Shown here: positions 29,915-39,065 of the stretch, one piece after another | Layout: every line of letters begins with the position of its first letter | How positions within the stretch are numbered: position 1 is the first letter of the stretch | IMG/VR virus record: IMGVR_UViG_3300036781_000090 | Location: 1-63,203 of that record | Length of the DNA stretch: 63,203 nucleotides | Direction: 5' to 3' (one strand) | From: a virus | Made by a program: the position numbers and the translations under genes | The notes under the pieces: model-generated | The model's database searches: none | Seen by the model: the letters and a program-made list of their open reading frames with translations, nothing else | What the model was told of the DNA's origin: nothing

Positions 29915-30117
29915 CTCACCCTCTTAAAATCGTACCGTCTAAGACGGACGTTGAAGCCGCAGCAGAGATTAAGGATCGCTTTATCCAATCTGCGCAGCCT
30001 TTGATTGCGTGTATCGAAGACGCAAAAAACCTTGGGTTTGATGTCCATTTTCATCTTGAGCCTGGGCCACTAGGCAACATAGCAATCACAGTTCTTAAGG
30101 TGACCAAGGAATTTTGA
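29911..30117 (+). CDS. Hypothetical protein
   Basis: 68 residues, ATGA overlap. Ends one base into the portal start (TGATG). Family not recognised. Confidence 0.55.
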   Translation: MTHPLKIVPSKTDVEAAAEIKDRFIQSAQPLIACIEDAKNLGFDVHFHLEPGPLGNIAITVLKVTKEF

Positions 30118-31961
30118 TGCTTCAGGATTCTTCAGTCCATTACGAGGAAATGTCGCCATCCCTATTGGCCGAAACTCCTGCTATGCCGAAGCAAGAGTGG
30201 TACGCACAGGACCCTAAGTGGGAAGACCTCCGGCTACAATTAGAACAACGGCTATACGGACTTCGCAACTGGAGGTTGTCATGGCTCGACCACTGGCGAC
30301 GATTGGCTGAGGCGATACTTCCCCGGCGTCTACATTATTTGATCACCCCGAACACCATGGTGAGGGGGTCTGCGATCAATGGCGCTATCAAAGACCCTAC
30401 AGGCACTCAAGCCGTTCGCGTCTGCACTGCCGGTCTACGTTCCGGCATCATGTCATCTTCGCGGCCATGGTTCAAGATTAAATCAGGACTAAAGAACTTT
30501 AAGCCAGACCGCGAAGCAGACTTATGGTTTGAGAACGTCCAGGACAGGATTTACCGAGTATTCAGCGGTAGCAATTACTATCAAACTGCTACGCAGATGT
30601 TCGAGGACCTAACAGTCTATGGAACTGCCCCCAAGCTAATGCTGGAAGACAGACAAACAGTCATCCGTTGTTACAATCCGTGCGCTGGCGAATACTATCT
30701 TGGTGCTGGCGCTGACCAGCGGATAAATTCGTTCTACCGAACCTATGTGATGACCGTTATTCAGGTCGTTGAGATGTTCGGGCTTTCAAATGTTGGCCCT
30801 GAGGTTCAATCCTTGTGGGAAAATAAGGGCTCGTCGTTGGAGACTGAGGTTATCGTTGCTCATGCGATTGAGCCTAATTTCTCTCTTGAGATGCCCGGAA
30901 TGCCGCCGAAGTTGGGTAAAATCCCCGGCAATTTTGCGTATCGGGAATACTATTGGCTGTGGGGTAGATCAACGCCCGGTCCATTATCCGCTCGTGGCTT
31001 CCGTGAAAAGCCGTTTATCGCGCCGCGCTGGGCTACGACTTCGAACGATGCCTATGGCCGCTCTCCGGGCATGGATGCCCTGCCGGATATTCTACAGCTT
31101 CATCTCATGACCGTTCGGCAGGCCGAAGCCATCGAGAAGATGGTGCGCCCCCCGATGCTCGCTAGCCTGGCCCTTAAGAACCAGCCTAGTTCCATCCTTC
31201 CGGGCCGCGTGACCTACGTGGAAGACGTGGCTAAGGGCATGCGCTCGATCTACGAAATCAACATGGACATTCAGCATATGTCCGCGTTGATCGAAAAGAT
31301 TGAGAAGCGTGTGGAGAAATGGTTTTTCAACGATCTATTCCAGATGATGGAAAACCTTGAGGGTGTTCAGCCTCGCAATGAAATGGAAATCGCGGAACGG
31401 CGCGGTGAGAAACTTCAGGTTCTAGGACCTATTGTCGAAGGCATTGAGAATGAACTGGCCGACGATCTGAGGCGCACGATCTCGATCATGAAGCGCCGTG
31501 GGTTGCTGCCGCCCATGCCTGCCAGTTTGCGGGGTGTTCCGTTGGAGATTGAGTTCGATTCCATGGTTGCCGTTGCTCAGCGCGCGGCTGAGACGGCAAG
31601 CATGGAAAGGGGTATAACCGTCATTACTAGCCTGAAACAGACGTTTCCAGATAAGAATCTGGATGATAATGTGAACATGGATAACTGGGTTCGTGATTAT
31701 CTTGGTAAGTCTAACTTCCCAACCAAGGATATGAATGGTGAGGATGAAGTCAAACAAATCCGCGCTGGTCGTCAGGCTGCGTTGAAACAGGCCGCTGACC
31801 AAGCTAAACAAGCTCAGGCGCTAACGCATACCGTTCCTGCCGTTGCTGGAGCCGCGAAGAGCGCTGCGGATGCGGGCCTAGACGTTGGCGGCGCTTTAAA
31901 CGCGGTTCAGGTAGCACAAGGCTGGACGCCAGCTAACCAAGCTTCAGTGCCACAAGGATAG
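30117..31961 (+). CDS. Portal (head-to-tail connector) protein
   Basis: 614 residues. The order LEQRLYGLRNWRLSWLDHWRRLAEAILP (about 40-67), then CTAGLRSGIMSSSRPWFKIK and FREKPFIAPRWATTSNDAYGRSPGMDALPD, is the signature of the podovirus head-to-tail connector family. It forms the dodecameric ring through which DNA is packaged and ejected. AAGGA precedes the ATG. The Gln/Ala-rich C terminus is the usual variable tail. Confidence 0.95.
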   Translation: MLQDSSVHYEEMSPSLLAETPAMPKQEWYAQDPKWEDLRLQLEQRLYGLRNWRLSWLDHWRRLAEAILPRRLHYLITPNTMVRGSAINGAIKDPTGTQAVRVCTAGLRSGIMSSSRPWFKIKSGLKNFKPDREADLWFENVQDRIYRVFSGSNYYQTATQMFEDLTVYGTAPKLMLEDRQTVIRCYNPCAGEYYLGAGADQRINSFYRTYVMTVIQVVEMFGLSNVGPEVQSLWENKGSSLETEVIVAHAIEPNFSLEMPGMPPKLGKIPGNFAYREYYWLWGRSTPGPLSARGFREKPFIAPRWATTSNDAYGRSPGMDALPDILQLHLMTVRQAEAIEKMVRPPMLASLALKNQPSSILPGRVTYVEDVAKGMRSIYEINMDIQHMSALIEKIEKRVEKWFFNDLFQMMENLEGVQPRNEMEIAERRGEKLQVLGPIVEGIENELADDLRRTISIMKRRGLLPPMPASLRGVPLEIEFDSMVAVAQRAAETASMERGITVITSLKQTFPDKNLDDNVNMDNWVRDYLGKSNFPTKDMNGEDEVKQIRAGRQAALKQAADQAKQAQALTHTVPAVAGAAKSAADAGLDVGGALNAVQVAQGWTPANQASVPQG

Positions 31962-31963
31962 CC

Positions 31964-32497
31964 ATGACTGACGGTCCAATTCTCCTAGACGGCAAGCCGG
32001 TTCCTGACAAAGAGGAAATCAAAGGCATCCAGGTTGACGCCAATGGCGAACCTGTCCTCCAAGGGACAAGGATGACCGAGAAAGAAAGTCTGGAGCGGGT
32101 CATAGAGGGCCTGAAGATGGTTTCCGACGCCTGCGCTCATCTAATCCATCATGAACCACTTAAGGCTGACCATTGGCGGCAGTTTAAGACTAGGTTTGAT
32201 AAGTCGCGCCGAATTTGTGTTCAATATGCCGGTGGAATGGGTTCGGGCCAGAAAGAAACACAAGAGGTTCGTGATCCCATGCCTTGGCGGTTGTGTCGCC
32301 AGCGCTTTCTTGAGGGTGTGGAGCAGGCCGCTGGTGGATGTCGCCAATTATCTACGTGTTTTCGCGGTGATTTGTGGTGGTCGCAGATGGCAACTACGTT
32401 GGAGGACATGGCGCGGAAGCTTCAGACAATGCGCAGGATGGCCGCTAAGCAAGCCCTATCTCCTTTGATTATTCCTGAAGGATATTCGAGGCACTAA
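31964..32497 (+). CDS. Hypothetical protein after portal
   Basis: 177 residues. The middle, RVIEGLKMVSDACAHLIHHEP followed by WRQFKTRFDKSRRICVQYAGG, is helical and repeated in style with KQALSPLI at the end. Similar proteins occur after the portal in some Rhizobiales podoviruses; role unknown. Confidence 0.6.
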   Translation: MTDGPILLDGKPVPDKEEIKGIQVDANGEPVLQGTRMTEKESLERVIEGLKMVSDACAHLIHHEPLKADHWRQFKTRFDKSRRICVQYAGGMGSGQKETQEVRDPMPWRLCRQRFLEGVEQAAGGCRQLSTCFRGDLWWSQMATTLEDMARKLQTMRRMAAKQALSPLIIPEGYSRH

Positions 32498-32737
32498 ATG
32501 AAATCTGCGGACAGCAACACGCAGGGGTACAAAGCTAAAGCGGAGCCAGGCGATGATGCCTACAAGGCTCAAGTCGCAGAGCCTATGATGAATGCTATCG
32601 ACGCAATGCCTAAGAGTTACCGAGAATTGGTGCATTTGTTTGGATATGTTGATGTCTTCCGGGCATGGCGTAAGGGATGGTCGGTAGATGCAATTAAAGC
32701 CAAGGCCGCTAAGAATGGCGGTTATTTTGAACTGTGA
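32498..32737 (+). CDS. Hypothetical protein
   Basis: 79 residues, starts immediately after the previous stop. Helical end YVDVFRAWRKGWSVDAIKAKAA. Family not recognised. Confidence 0.6.
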   Translation: MKSADSNTQGYKAKAEPGDDAYKAQVAEPMMNAIDAMPKSYRELVHLFGYVDVFRAWRKGWSVDAIKAKAAKNGGYFEL

Positions 32738-32740
32738 ATA

Positions 32741-32842
32741 CCCCGCAGCAATGGGGCTAGTCGCGATGGAGAGCTTCCATCGTCCACCGGGTGGAGTCGA
32801 AAGATTTCCCCTGTTATTCGTGACCGGGCGTTGCTGACCGGT
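32741..32842. other. Hairpin cluster in capsid operon
   Basis: Four short stems in a row: CCCC/GGGG (32741-32756), CGATGGA-GAGCT-TCCATCG (32764-32782), TCCAC/GTGGA (32783-32795) and ACCGG/CCGGT (32823-32842). There is no gene here. It may control the downstream gene or be an RNA element. Confidence 0.45.
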
Positions 32843-32860
32843 GCGACGATGGGAGACAGA

Positions 32861-33097
32861 ATGTTAAAAGTTCTTGCGATACTGATGCTTATGATTGTGC
32901 CCGCTCTGGCTCAACAGCCACGGGAGTACACGATCAAACTGCCTGCCGATATGCTCAATCAAGTAGGTGCTGGGCTGGATGAATTACCGGGTCATATCCG
33001 CAGGCCGATTATCGATGCCATCTCAAAGCAGATAGCCGAGCAAAACGCCGCGATGGCCGAGAAGGAAAAGGCCGAGGCCAAGAAACCCAATGAATGA
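32861..33097 (+). CDS. Secreted small protein
   Basis: 78 residues from ATG after GGGAGACAGA. Clear signal peptide (MLKVLAILMLMIVPALAQQ). Mature part is helical, ending in a Lys/Glu-rich tail. A periplasmic protein coded between portal and capsid genes is unusual. Confidence 0.65.
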   Translation: MLKVLAILMLMIVPALAQQPREYTIKLPADMLNQVGAGLDELPGHIRRPIIDAISKQIAEQNAAMAEKEKAEAKKPNE

Positions 33098-33452
33098 ACC
33101 GTTTCCGACGCTGAGAAGCGGAGATGGGATAATCTGGGTGAGCGCCAAGACCGATCAGGCTTTTCGGAAGGCTTTGATGGACGGGGTTCCTCCGTCTCTC
33201 AGACCAAAGATGGCTGACGCATTGGCTGAACTGCCTCAGTCCGACGCTATGGAGTTCTCTGTTAAATACTTCGGCAAAGAACTGGCTGATATTAAAAACC
33301 AGATTGCGCCGTTGTTGATTTCTCTCAATAAGTATTTGAAAGAACAGAGGAATTTGGATGGCTTGTTTGAATGGCTAGATGTGACAAACATGGGAAATAG
33401 CCAAAAGCTGATTAGCGTTCTCAAAGAATGGTCGGAGATGAAGAATGCTTGA
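33090..33452 (+). CDS. Hypothetical protein
   Basis: 120 residues, overlapping the previous gene by 8 bases. Helical C-terminal half with a possible short coiled coil. Family not recognised. Confidence 0.6.
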   Translation: MNEPFPTLRSGDGIIWVSAKTDQAFRKALMDGVPPSLRPKMADALAELPQSDAMEFSVKYFGKELADIKNQIAPLLISLNKYLKEQRNLDGLFEWLDVTNMGNSQKLISVLKEWSEMKNA

Positions 33453-33714
33453 AATAAAAATAGAATTTCAAAAGAAGACCGAAACAGGATGGGAAAAAAT
33501 TTGGTCGCTGCCAGAGTCTGCTACATGGGAGAGCGATATTGAGGTTCATATGGCGAAAGCCCTTCTTAACGCACCCCGTCTGCGCGGTGGCGAATGGCGA
33601 TTTGTCATGAACCGATTTGCCCAAATGCTTCTTATGGGACAAATAGCGGTCAATAAATTTGGGAATTATAGATATCCACATATTGTGAATATTGTCACAG
33701 AGATAGTGGATTAA
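33445..33714 (+). CDS. Hypothetical protein
   Basis: 89 residues, overlaps the previous gene by 8 bases. Beta-strand start (LEIKIEFQKKTETGWEKIW) and a helical end. Stop is followed directly by the next ATG. Confidence 0.55.
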   Translation: MLEIKIEFQKKTETGWEKIWSLPESATWESDIEVHMAKALLNAPRLRGGEWRFVMNRFAQMLLMGQIAVNKFGNYRYPHIVNIVTEIVD

Positions 33715-34200
33715 ATGGCTACTTTGGCTGAAGAACCACTAGCGGCCTACGCCGCAGACGATCCGGTAGCAGAGAATAACCAGCGCCGAGAAGCCGCTCG
33801 CGTTAGCCGTGAAGACGCCGATGTTATGCGGTACATCATGGCCACAAAGCCGGGGCGCGCGTGGCTTTTCCGGTTTCTGGCCAAGTGCAATATCATGGGG
33901 GATTCATTTGTCCCCGGTCAGGCGGATTCGACGGCATTCCGGTTAGGTCAGGAAAACATCGGAAAACAAGTTTGGCTATCTGCTCAGAGCGCGTCAATTG
34001 ACGATTATCTCACGATGATTAAAGAACAGCAGGCCGAGGAAAAACGGCTTGAGGGGGTTCGTCAAAGGGAAGAACAATCTCGCAGGAACGAAGATGAAGG
34101 CACTAGCGATAGCCCGTTTATGCCTGACCTGCCCCCACCGGCTGGGTATCCCGGAGGGCCGGACTTGCCAAAGGATAAAAATAAAGGTAAAGCAAAATAA
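33715..34200 (+). CDS. Bbp19-like virion-module protein
   Basis: 161 residues. EDADVMRYIMATKPGRAWLFRFLAKCNIMGDSF...STAFRLGQENIGKQVWLSA (about 33-88) follows the Bbp19 family pattern of BPP-1-like phages, in which a small helical protein lies just before the scaffold. Exact role unknown. Pro-rich tail; stop shares TAATG with the scaffold gene. Confidence 0.75.
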   Translation: MATLAEEPLAAYAADDPVAENNQRREAARVSREDADVMRYIMATKPGRAWLFRFLAKCNIMGDSFVPGQADSTAFRLGQENIGKQVWLSAQSASIDDYLTMIKEQQAEEKRLEGVRQREEQSRRNEDEGTSDSPFMPDLPPPAGYPGGPDLPKDKNKGKAK

Positions 34201-35054
34201 TGGCCGACGAAGTTTCTATTCCGGTACCTGATACGGGCGCGCAAGCCCCGGTTGCCGATGCCGTCGCCCCTGCGGTAAATGCTGATGTAGCAGAAGTAAA
34301 AATTGAATCCCAGCCAACTCTTCTTGAGGCGGCTGCCGGTAAACCAGAAACCAAGACCGAAGAGGTTAAGGTAGAGGTTAGCCCGGAACCGGCCCCGGCT
34401 GAAGCCGATAAGGGTGAGGTTAAGGAAGCCAAGGCAGACGGTGAAAAACCAGAAGCTAAAGCGGAAGAACCAAAGCCTGACGCGGATAAAGCGACTGACC
34501 CGGTAAAAGAAGCCACGGCTGAACTTCAGCCCCCGGCCCCTGTGAAGTACGAAGCGTTCAAGGTTCCTGACGGGATTAAACTCGACGACAAAGAACTAGG
34601 TAAATTCACCGAAGTTCTTGGCTCTGCTCAAGTAAAACAGGAAGACGTGCAAAAGCTCGTCGATCTGTATACGGCGGAACGGCAGCGCGATTTCGAGACG
34701 GCCCGAACTGAACAGCGTGAGCACTGGAATAAACTCAACGACACTTGGAAAACCGACACCCGCAAGGATGAAAAGCTTGGCGGAAATCGGCTTGAAACGT
34801 CTCTCTCGATGGCTAAGGCATTTATCGAGGAATATGGCGGTTCAAAAGAACAAGTTCGCGAATTGATGGCTCATCTCAATAACAACGGGATGGGCAATTT
34901 TATTGGGTTTATTCGCCTTGCTCATAATGCTGCGACTGCCTTGAACATCTTCGAAGATTCTGTCGTATCGGCCAACCCATCCACGCCAAAGGAAGAGCGC
35001 GGACCGGGCAAGCGCGGCTGGTACGGCAACATGGGTAACGGGCAGGCCACCTAA
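34200..35054 (+). CDS. Scaffolding protein
   Basis: 284 residues, very acidic and Ala/Lys/Glu-rich for the first 110 (low complexity), then helical domain DKELGKFTEVLGSAQVKQEDVQKLVDLYTAERQRD and a C-terminal helical part. Composition, length and position directly before the capsid gene fit a podovirus scaffold that assembles the procapsid and leaves before maturation. Confidence 0.85.
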   Translation: MADEVSIPVPDTGAQAPVADAVAPAVNADVAEVKIESQPTLLEAAAGKPETKTEEVKVEVSPEPAPAEADKGEVKEAKADGEKPEAKAEEPKPDADKATDPVKEATAELQPPAPVKYEAFKVPDGIKLDDKELGKFTEVLGSAQVKQEDVQKLVDLYTAERQRDFETARTEQREHWNKLNDTWKTDTRKDEKLGGNRLETSLSMAKAFIEEYGGSKEQVRELMAHLNNNGMGNFIGFIRLAHNAATALNIFEDSVVSANPSTPKEERGPGKRGWYGNMGNGQAT

Positions 35055-35146
35055 GTTTCCGGCCAATTCAAACTGCTGCGGCAACGGCAGAAAGTCACGA
35101 TTTCTAATCACGACGCCGAGCGCGCGTGAAATAGGAGTCGATGAAT

Positions 35147-36181
35147 ATGTTCCTAACTTTGGCCGATATTGGTCGCCGTATGGACCCCGAAGGCAAAATT
35201 GCCGACATGGCAGAGTTGCTTTCTCAGTGTAATGAGATGGTTGATGACATGCCGATGGTGGAGGCCAATGGCCTTACCACGCACGTTACGACCGTCCGCA
35301 CTTCGCTGCCCAAGGGCTCTTACATTCGGTACTACCAGGGCACGCAGTACACAAAGTCTAACGCGGCTCAGGTTGAATTTGGCATGTCGCTGCTCCGCGA
35401 TTACAGCCAGATCGACAAAGAGCTTTGCAAGCTCGGTGGTCAGGAAAGCGTCCAGCGCGAAAAAGAAGATGTTGCGCACATGGAAGGTCTTTCCCAGCAG
35501 CAGTCCACGACGCTGGTGTACGGAAACACTTTCACATCGCCGGAACAGTTTACCGGCTGGTCGCCGTTCTTCAACACGGTATCCACGACCACGGCTCAGA
35601 ACGCGGTTAACGTGTTCGACTGCGGCGGCACGGGCGGCTCGAACGCTTCTATCTGGCTCATCGGTTGGGGCGAATCGACGGCCTACGGCATTTACCCGAA
35701 GGGCTCCAAGGGCGGGTTGGTGTTCGAAGACAAGGGCGATGTTGTCCCCGGCTTCGATGCTTCAAACCTGCGCTTTGAAGCCTACACGTCGATGTTCCAG
35801 TGGCAGCTTGGTCTAGCCATCGAAGACTGGCGCTATACCGTCCGTCTCTGCAATATCGATACGACCACGGCTGGCCTGCTTGGTCCGACGCCGCCCGATC
35901 TGTTCGCGATCCTCTCGCGTGCGGTTGTCCGACTTCCTACGGCTGGCCGTACTGTATCGGGCATTACCAAGACCGACGCGCCGGACAAGATGGCACCGGC
36001 CATCCGTCTCAAGCTCTATATGAACCGTACAGTCCGAGCGGCCTGCGATATTCAGGCCATTCGAGACAAGAACGTCCTGCTTTCTCCGACCGATTATGCA
36101 GGCAGGCCTATCGTCAATTTCAGAAATATTCCGCTGGGGGTGCAAGATTCGATGCTTTCCAGTGAAAGCCGCGTTGTTTAA
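35147..36181 (+). CDS. Major capsid protein
   Basis: 344 residues from ATG 35147, nine bases after AGGAG; ATG 35141 is only three bases from it and less likely. PMVEANGLTTHVTTVRTSLP, YGNTFTSPEQFTGWSPFFNT and DKNVLLSPTDYAGRPIVNFRNIP match the BPP-1 (Bbp17)-type HK97-fold capsid family. It forms the icosahedral shell. Terminated after the next gene by a strong hairpin. Confidence 0.93.
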   Translation: MFLTLADIGRRMDPEGKIADMAELLSQCNEMVDDMPMVEANGLTTHVTTVRTSLPKGSYIRYYQGTQYTKSNAAQVEFGMSLLRDYSQIDKELCKLGGQESVQREKEDVAHMEGLSQQQSTTLVYGNTFTSPEQFTGWSPFFNTVSTTTAQNAVNVFDCGGTGGSNASIWLIGWGESTAYGIYPKGSKGGLVFEDKGDVVPGFDASNLRFEAYTSMFQWQLGLAIEDWRYTVRLCNIDTTTAGLLGPTPPDLFAILSRAVVRLPTAGRTVSGITKTDAPDKMAPAIRLKLYMNRTVRAACDIQAIRDKNVLLSPTDYAGRPIVNFRNIPLGVQDSMLSSESRVV

Positions 36182-36205
36182 TCGGTCAGAGCAAAGGAAA
36201 CACAC

Positions 36206-36751
36206 ATGCTTAACGACCAGAATCTAGTCCTTTCGAGCGCTCAGGCCGTAACTGCCACGGCTGCATCGACCAACACGTATGATATCGAAATCGGTAACAC
36301 GGTAACGACTACGTTCACGCCAGCTCCGGCTCAGATTATCGGTAACGCGACTTACTTCGGTGAAGACCTTGGTATGGGTCGCGGTGTCGGTACTCCGACT
36401 GTTCAGGTGTTCAGCGGTTCGGGCACTCCTGCGGTTGCTACGTCTCTGCAAATCTCGTTGCAGGGCGCTCCGATGAACAACACGGCGTTTGGTACGGGTA
36501 ACGTCTCGGACCTCGTGTTCGTGCCGTACATCCAGACCCGCGCTATTCCGCTGGCGAGCATTCTTGCTTCGATCCAGCTTGCGGAATTTTCTCTGCCGCG
36601 CCGTGAAGTCGGTCAGGTTCTCCCGCGTTTCTACAACCTGAACTACATCGTGGCTGGTTCGAACTTTACTGGCCTTACGCTGACTTCGTACATCAACCTT
36701 GGTGATACGAGCGCTCAGAGTACGCTTGGCCAGTATCCCAGTAATTATTGA
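36206..36751 (+). CDS. Bbp16-like capsid decoration protein
   Basis: 181 residues, beta-rich, with GNTVTTTFTPAPAQIIGNATYFGEDLGMGRG near the start and LPRFYNLNYIVAGSNFTGLTLTSYINLG at the end. Length, composition and position after the capsid gene match the Bbp16 cement protein of BPP-1, which stabilises the shell. Confidence 0.8.
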   Translation: MLNDQNLVLSSAQAVTATAASTNTYDIEIGNTVTTTFTPAPAQIIGNATYFGEDLGMGRGVGTPTVQVFSGSGTPAVATSLQISLQGAPMNNTAFGTGNVSDLVFVPYIQTRAIPLASILASIQLAEFSLPRREVGQVLPRFYNLNYIVAGSNFTGLTLTSYINLGDTSAQSTLGQYPSNY

Positions 36752-36764
36752 AAATATTCCTAAG

Positions 36765-36787
36765 CGCGGGCTACGGCCCGCGTTTTT
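36765..36787 (+). terminator. Rho-independent terminator
   Basis: CGCGGGC-TACG-GCCCGCG followed by TTTTT. It follows the capsid and decoration genes and would favour their high expression over downstream tail genes. Confidence 0.9.
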
Positions 36788-36810
36788 AAACAGCAACAAA
36801 GGAAATATAC

Positions 36811-37446
36811 ATGGGCCGTCCCCGCAATCCGCCGACTGAACCTGAAGAAATCTTGCTTGAACAGCATGGTTTCGGTGATCTTCCCGAAGTGTTTGCCATG
36901 CGCGCCGATGATAATTCGATCATTCAGGAGCATGAACCTTGCTATGAATGCACTGCCGATGGTTTTTACGGCAAGGGTATTGATGGCACCTATTATCCTG
37001 AAGGGTCTATCATCGTAACCTCAGAAACTCCGAATGATTACATGAAGCCACTCAATAAGGCTTCTGGTTTGAGGTTCGTTCAGTGGATGCAATCTCTCCC
37101 ACAAAATCGCGCTCAGATCGATATTGGCGATATGTCGGAAGCGGCCCAAATGCTGGCCAAAGACCCGAATGTTACGGCGCTGGCCCCGCTCGAATATCAG
37201 AAAGCTCTTATCAAGCTTTGTGAAGAACTGAAAATCCGTCGCAATGGTGGCGTGGCCCCACAGGCTCCGCACATTCAGCATAACTTTACTCCTCAGTCTG
37301 GTGGCAATGCGCCTCCGATCTTGGGTGCCAAGGTGGCTGATTTGAGTCAGCGTGCTCCGGGCTCAACGAATGCCAAAACAACTATTCCGCATGGCCATGT
37401 TCAGTCGGCTCGACTAGCGGCTTTGGGTGGAATGCCTCCTCGCTAA
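36811..37446 (+). CDS. Hypothetical virion-module protein
   Basis: 211 residues. Contains EPCYECTADGFYGKGIDGTYYPEGSIIV (about 42-69), where two Cys and a YPEGS turn are typical of a small phage structural family, and an extended Gly/Pro-rich C terminus. Preceded by AAAGGAAATATAC. Confidence 0.6.
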   Translation: MGRPRNPPTEPEEILLEQHGFGDLPEVFAMRADDNSIIQEHEPCYECTADGFYGKGIDGTYYPEGSIIVTSETPNDYMKPLNKASGLRFVQWMQSLPQNRAQIDIGDMSEAAQMLAKDPNVTALAPLEYQKALIKLCEELKIRRNGGVAPQAPHIQHNFTPQSGGNAPPILGAKVADLSQRAPGSTNAKTTIPHGHVQSARLAALGGMPPR

Positions 37447-37473
37447 CAAGGGACGCCGAAGGGCGGTCAGATT

Positions 37474-38757
37474 ATGAAAATCTCTAAGTTTAAGATTGCT
37501 ATTCTGGCTGCTTTCGCTGCCGCAGCGGCAATGACCATGGGCCCTGTCCAGCGCACTGTTGCGCAGGGCATGGTCCAGCTCTTTACGTTGACCGGCACTG
37601 AGCAGATTTCGCTCAATTATCCCTGCACCGTATCGTGTTTTATTACGACCAACACACTGGCTGGGTACTCCCGTCAAAGTGCAGGCGGGGCCGGGTTTGT
37701 AAATTCCCTGATTGGTACGGACTACGGTCTTAACCCGTTCCAGCGCGGCACGACCAATGCTGCTGGCGTCCATATCTCTAATACTGCATCTTACACAGCC
37801 GATCAGACTTGGATGGTTGGCGGAGCTTCGTCGTCTATCGACTGGTCACAACAGACTGCGGCGGCAGATAGCCCGCCTAGGTTCGGTGGCTCGTTGCGTA
37901 TGCAGCGCACTGCGGCCAATACCGATACAGCTCCGGTTTGCTGGGGTCATACGCTCTCATCGGCTGAAACTTGGCGCTTTCAGAACCATACCGCGTTCTA
38001 CGAGGTATGGACCCTTAAGGGCGCTAACTATTCTGGCGGTGCGGTAACAGCAACGCTGGCTTATAGCACTGGTACGGATCAATCGACCGCTAACTTTGTA
38101 GCGGGAACTTGGACCGCGCAGGCGAACGCTTCGCCTGCAACGATTGTTCTTACCAATGGTTCAAGCGGCGCTTCCCCCACTACATTTACGCCAACTACAA
38201 CTTGGGCGCGTTCGGCTATCGCGTTTACCATTCCTGCGATGATTTCTACTTCGGACGTAACCCAGATCGGTATCAAGCTTTGTTGGACGCCATCTGGTAC
38301 GGCTGGCGCGAATGATTGGATCGAATTTACTGGCGAACAGCTTGAGGTAAACGATACTGGGACCCCCAGTTCTTACGATCATACTCCGAAGTCGGTAACG
38401 ACCGTTCGTGCTCAGAAGTTCTTGCAGTCCATTGCCGAGCCCGCTGCGGGTATCGGTGTAGGCATTGGTTCTTCGGCCTCTACCACGACTTGCTCCGTAA
38501 CCATTCCGCTCCAGAACGTCATGCGGATTGCGCCTACGCTGTCGTTCATCGGGACGGCCCTGAGTACGTCAACTTGGACTGTTACGCACGTAGTCACGGC
38601 TACAGCCCTTGCTACGCCGTTCCTTGCGGCTAATACGGGTCAGACAACCTTGGCCATCAATCTAACGGCCACTACGGCTGCGCTGACGGCAGGTCAAGCC
38701 TGCATCCTGACGGGTGCCGGTGGCGGCTCAAAGATTCTCGCATCATCGGAACTGTAA
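37474..38757 (+). CDS. Secreted fibre-like virion protein
   Basis: 427 residues with a full signal peptide (MKISKFKIAILAAFAAAAAM, cleavage near AQG at 30-32). The mature part is Thr/Ala/Ser-rich beta structure with DTAPVCWGHTLSSAETWRF and WIEFTGEQLEVNDTGTPSSY, the pattern of carbohydrate-binding phage tail/fibre proteins that align with adjacent structural genes. It may bind the host surface. An export signal on a virion protein is unexpected. Confidence 0.7.
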   Translation: MKISKFKIAILAAFAAAAAMTMGPVQRTVAQGMVQLFTLTGTEQISLNYPCTVSCFITTNTLAGYSRQSAGGAGFVNSLIGTDYGLNPFQRGTTNAAGVHISNTASYTADQTWMVGGASSSIDWSQQTAAADSPPRFGGSLRMQRTAANTDTAPVCWGHTLSSAETWRFQNHTAFYEVWTLKGANYSGGAVTATLAYSTGTDQSTANFVAGTWTAQANASPATIVLTNGSSGASPTTFTPTTTWARSAIAFTIPAMISTSDVTQIGIKLCWTPSGTAGANDWIEFTGEQLEVNDTGTPSSYDHTPKSVTTVRAQKFLQSIAEPAAGIGVGIGSSASTTTCSVTIPLQNVMRIAPTLSFIGTALSTSTWTVTHVVTATALATPFLAANTGQTTLAINLTATTAALTAGQACILTGAGGGSKILASSEL

Positions 38758-39065
38758 TGCGATGGCTGATCGCCATATCCATGTTGTGTTTTGCGCTTCC
38801 TGCTGAGGCGCAAAACATTACTGGTTTGGTGGTTTCGTCTTGTGGCGTAGTCCCTAGCCAATTCAAAGCGGGTAATCCCGGATCATTCACCGTCGATACA
38901 ACGGGAGCCTTATGTATGGGCTCTGGCGGGTCAGTAGTGGCTGGCCCCGTAAATGGGGTGGCTACTTCTACCGGACTAGTCGTTAGCACCTGCGGAAATC
39001 AGACATTCAAAGCAGGTAATCCAGGTCCTTATACGGTTGATCCTAACGGGAATATCTGCAAATGA
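38757..39065 (+). CDS. Secreted two-module repeat protein
   Basis: 102 residues: signal peptide (MRWLIAISMLCFALPAEA) then two copies of a module TGLVV..CG....FKAGNPG.(F/Y)TVD..G..C (about 22-55 and 72-102). The same module opens the next protein. Cys pairs suggest disulfide-stabilised periplasmic or surface modules. Confidence 0.7.
   Translation: MRWLIAISMLCFALPAEAQNITGLVVSSCGVVPSQFKAGNPGSFTVDTTGALCMGSGGSVVAGPVNGVATSTGLVVSTCGNQTFKAGNPGPYTVDPNGNICK

Noticed and set aside
35169-35816. 215-codon frame inside the capsid gene
   Set aside because: Out-of-frame shadow rich in Arg/Ser; the capsid frame is unambiguous.
36224-36799. 191-codon minus-strand frame over the decoration protein gene
   Set aside because: Composition is Arg/Ser-rich shadow coding; the plus-strand gene has clear family motifs and a terminator follows it.
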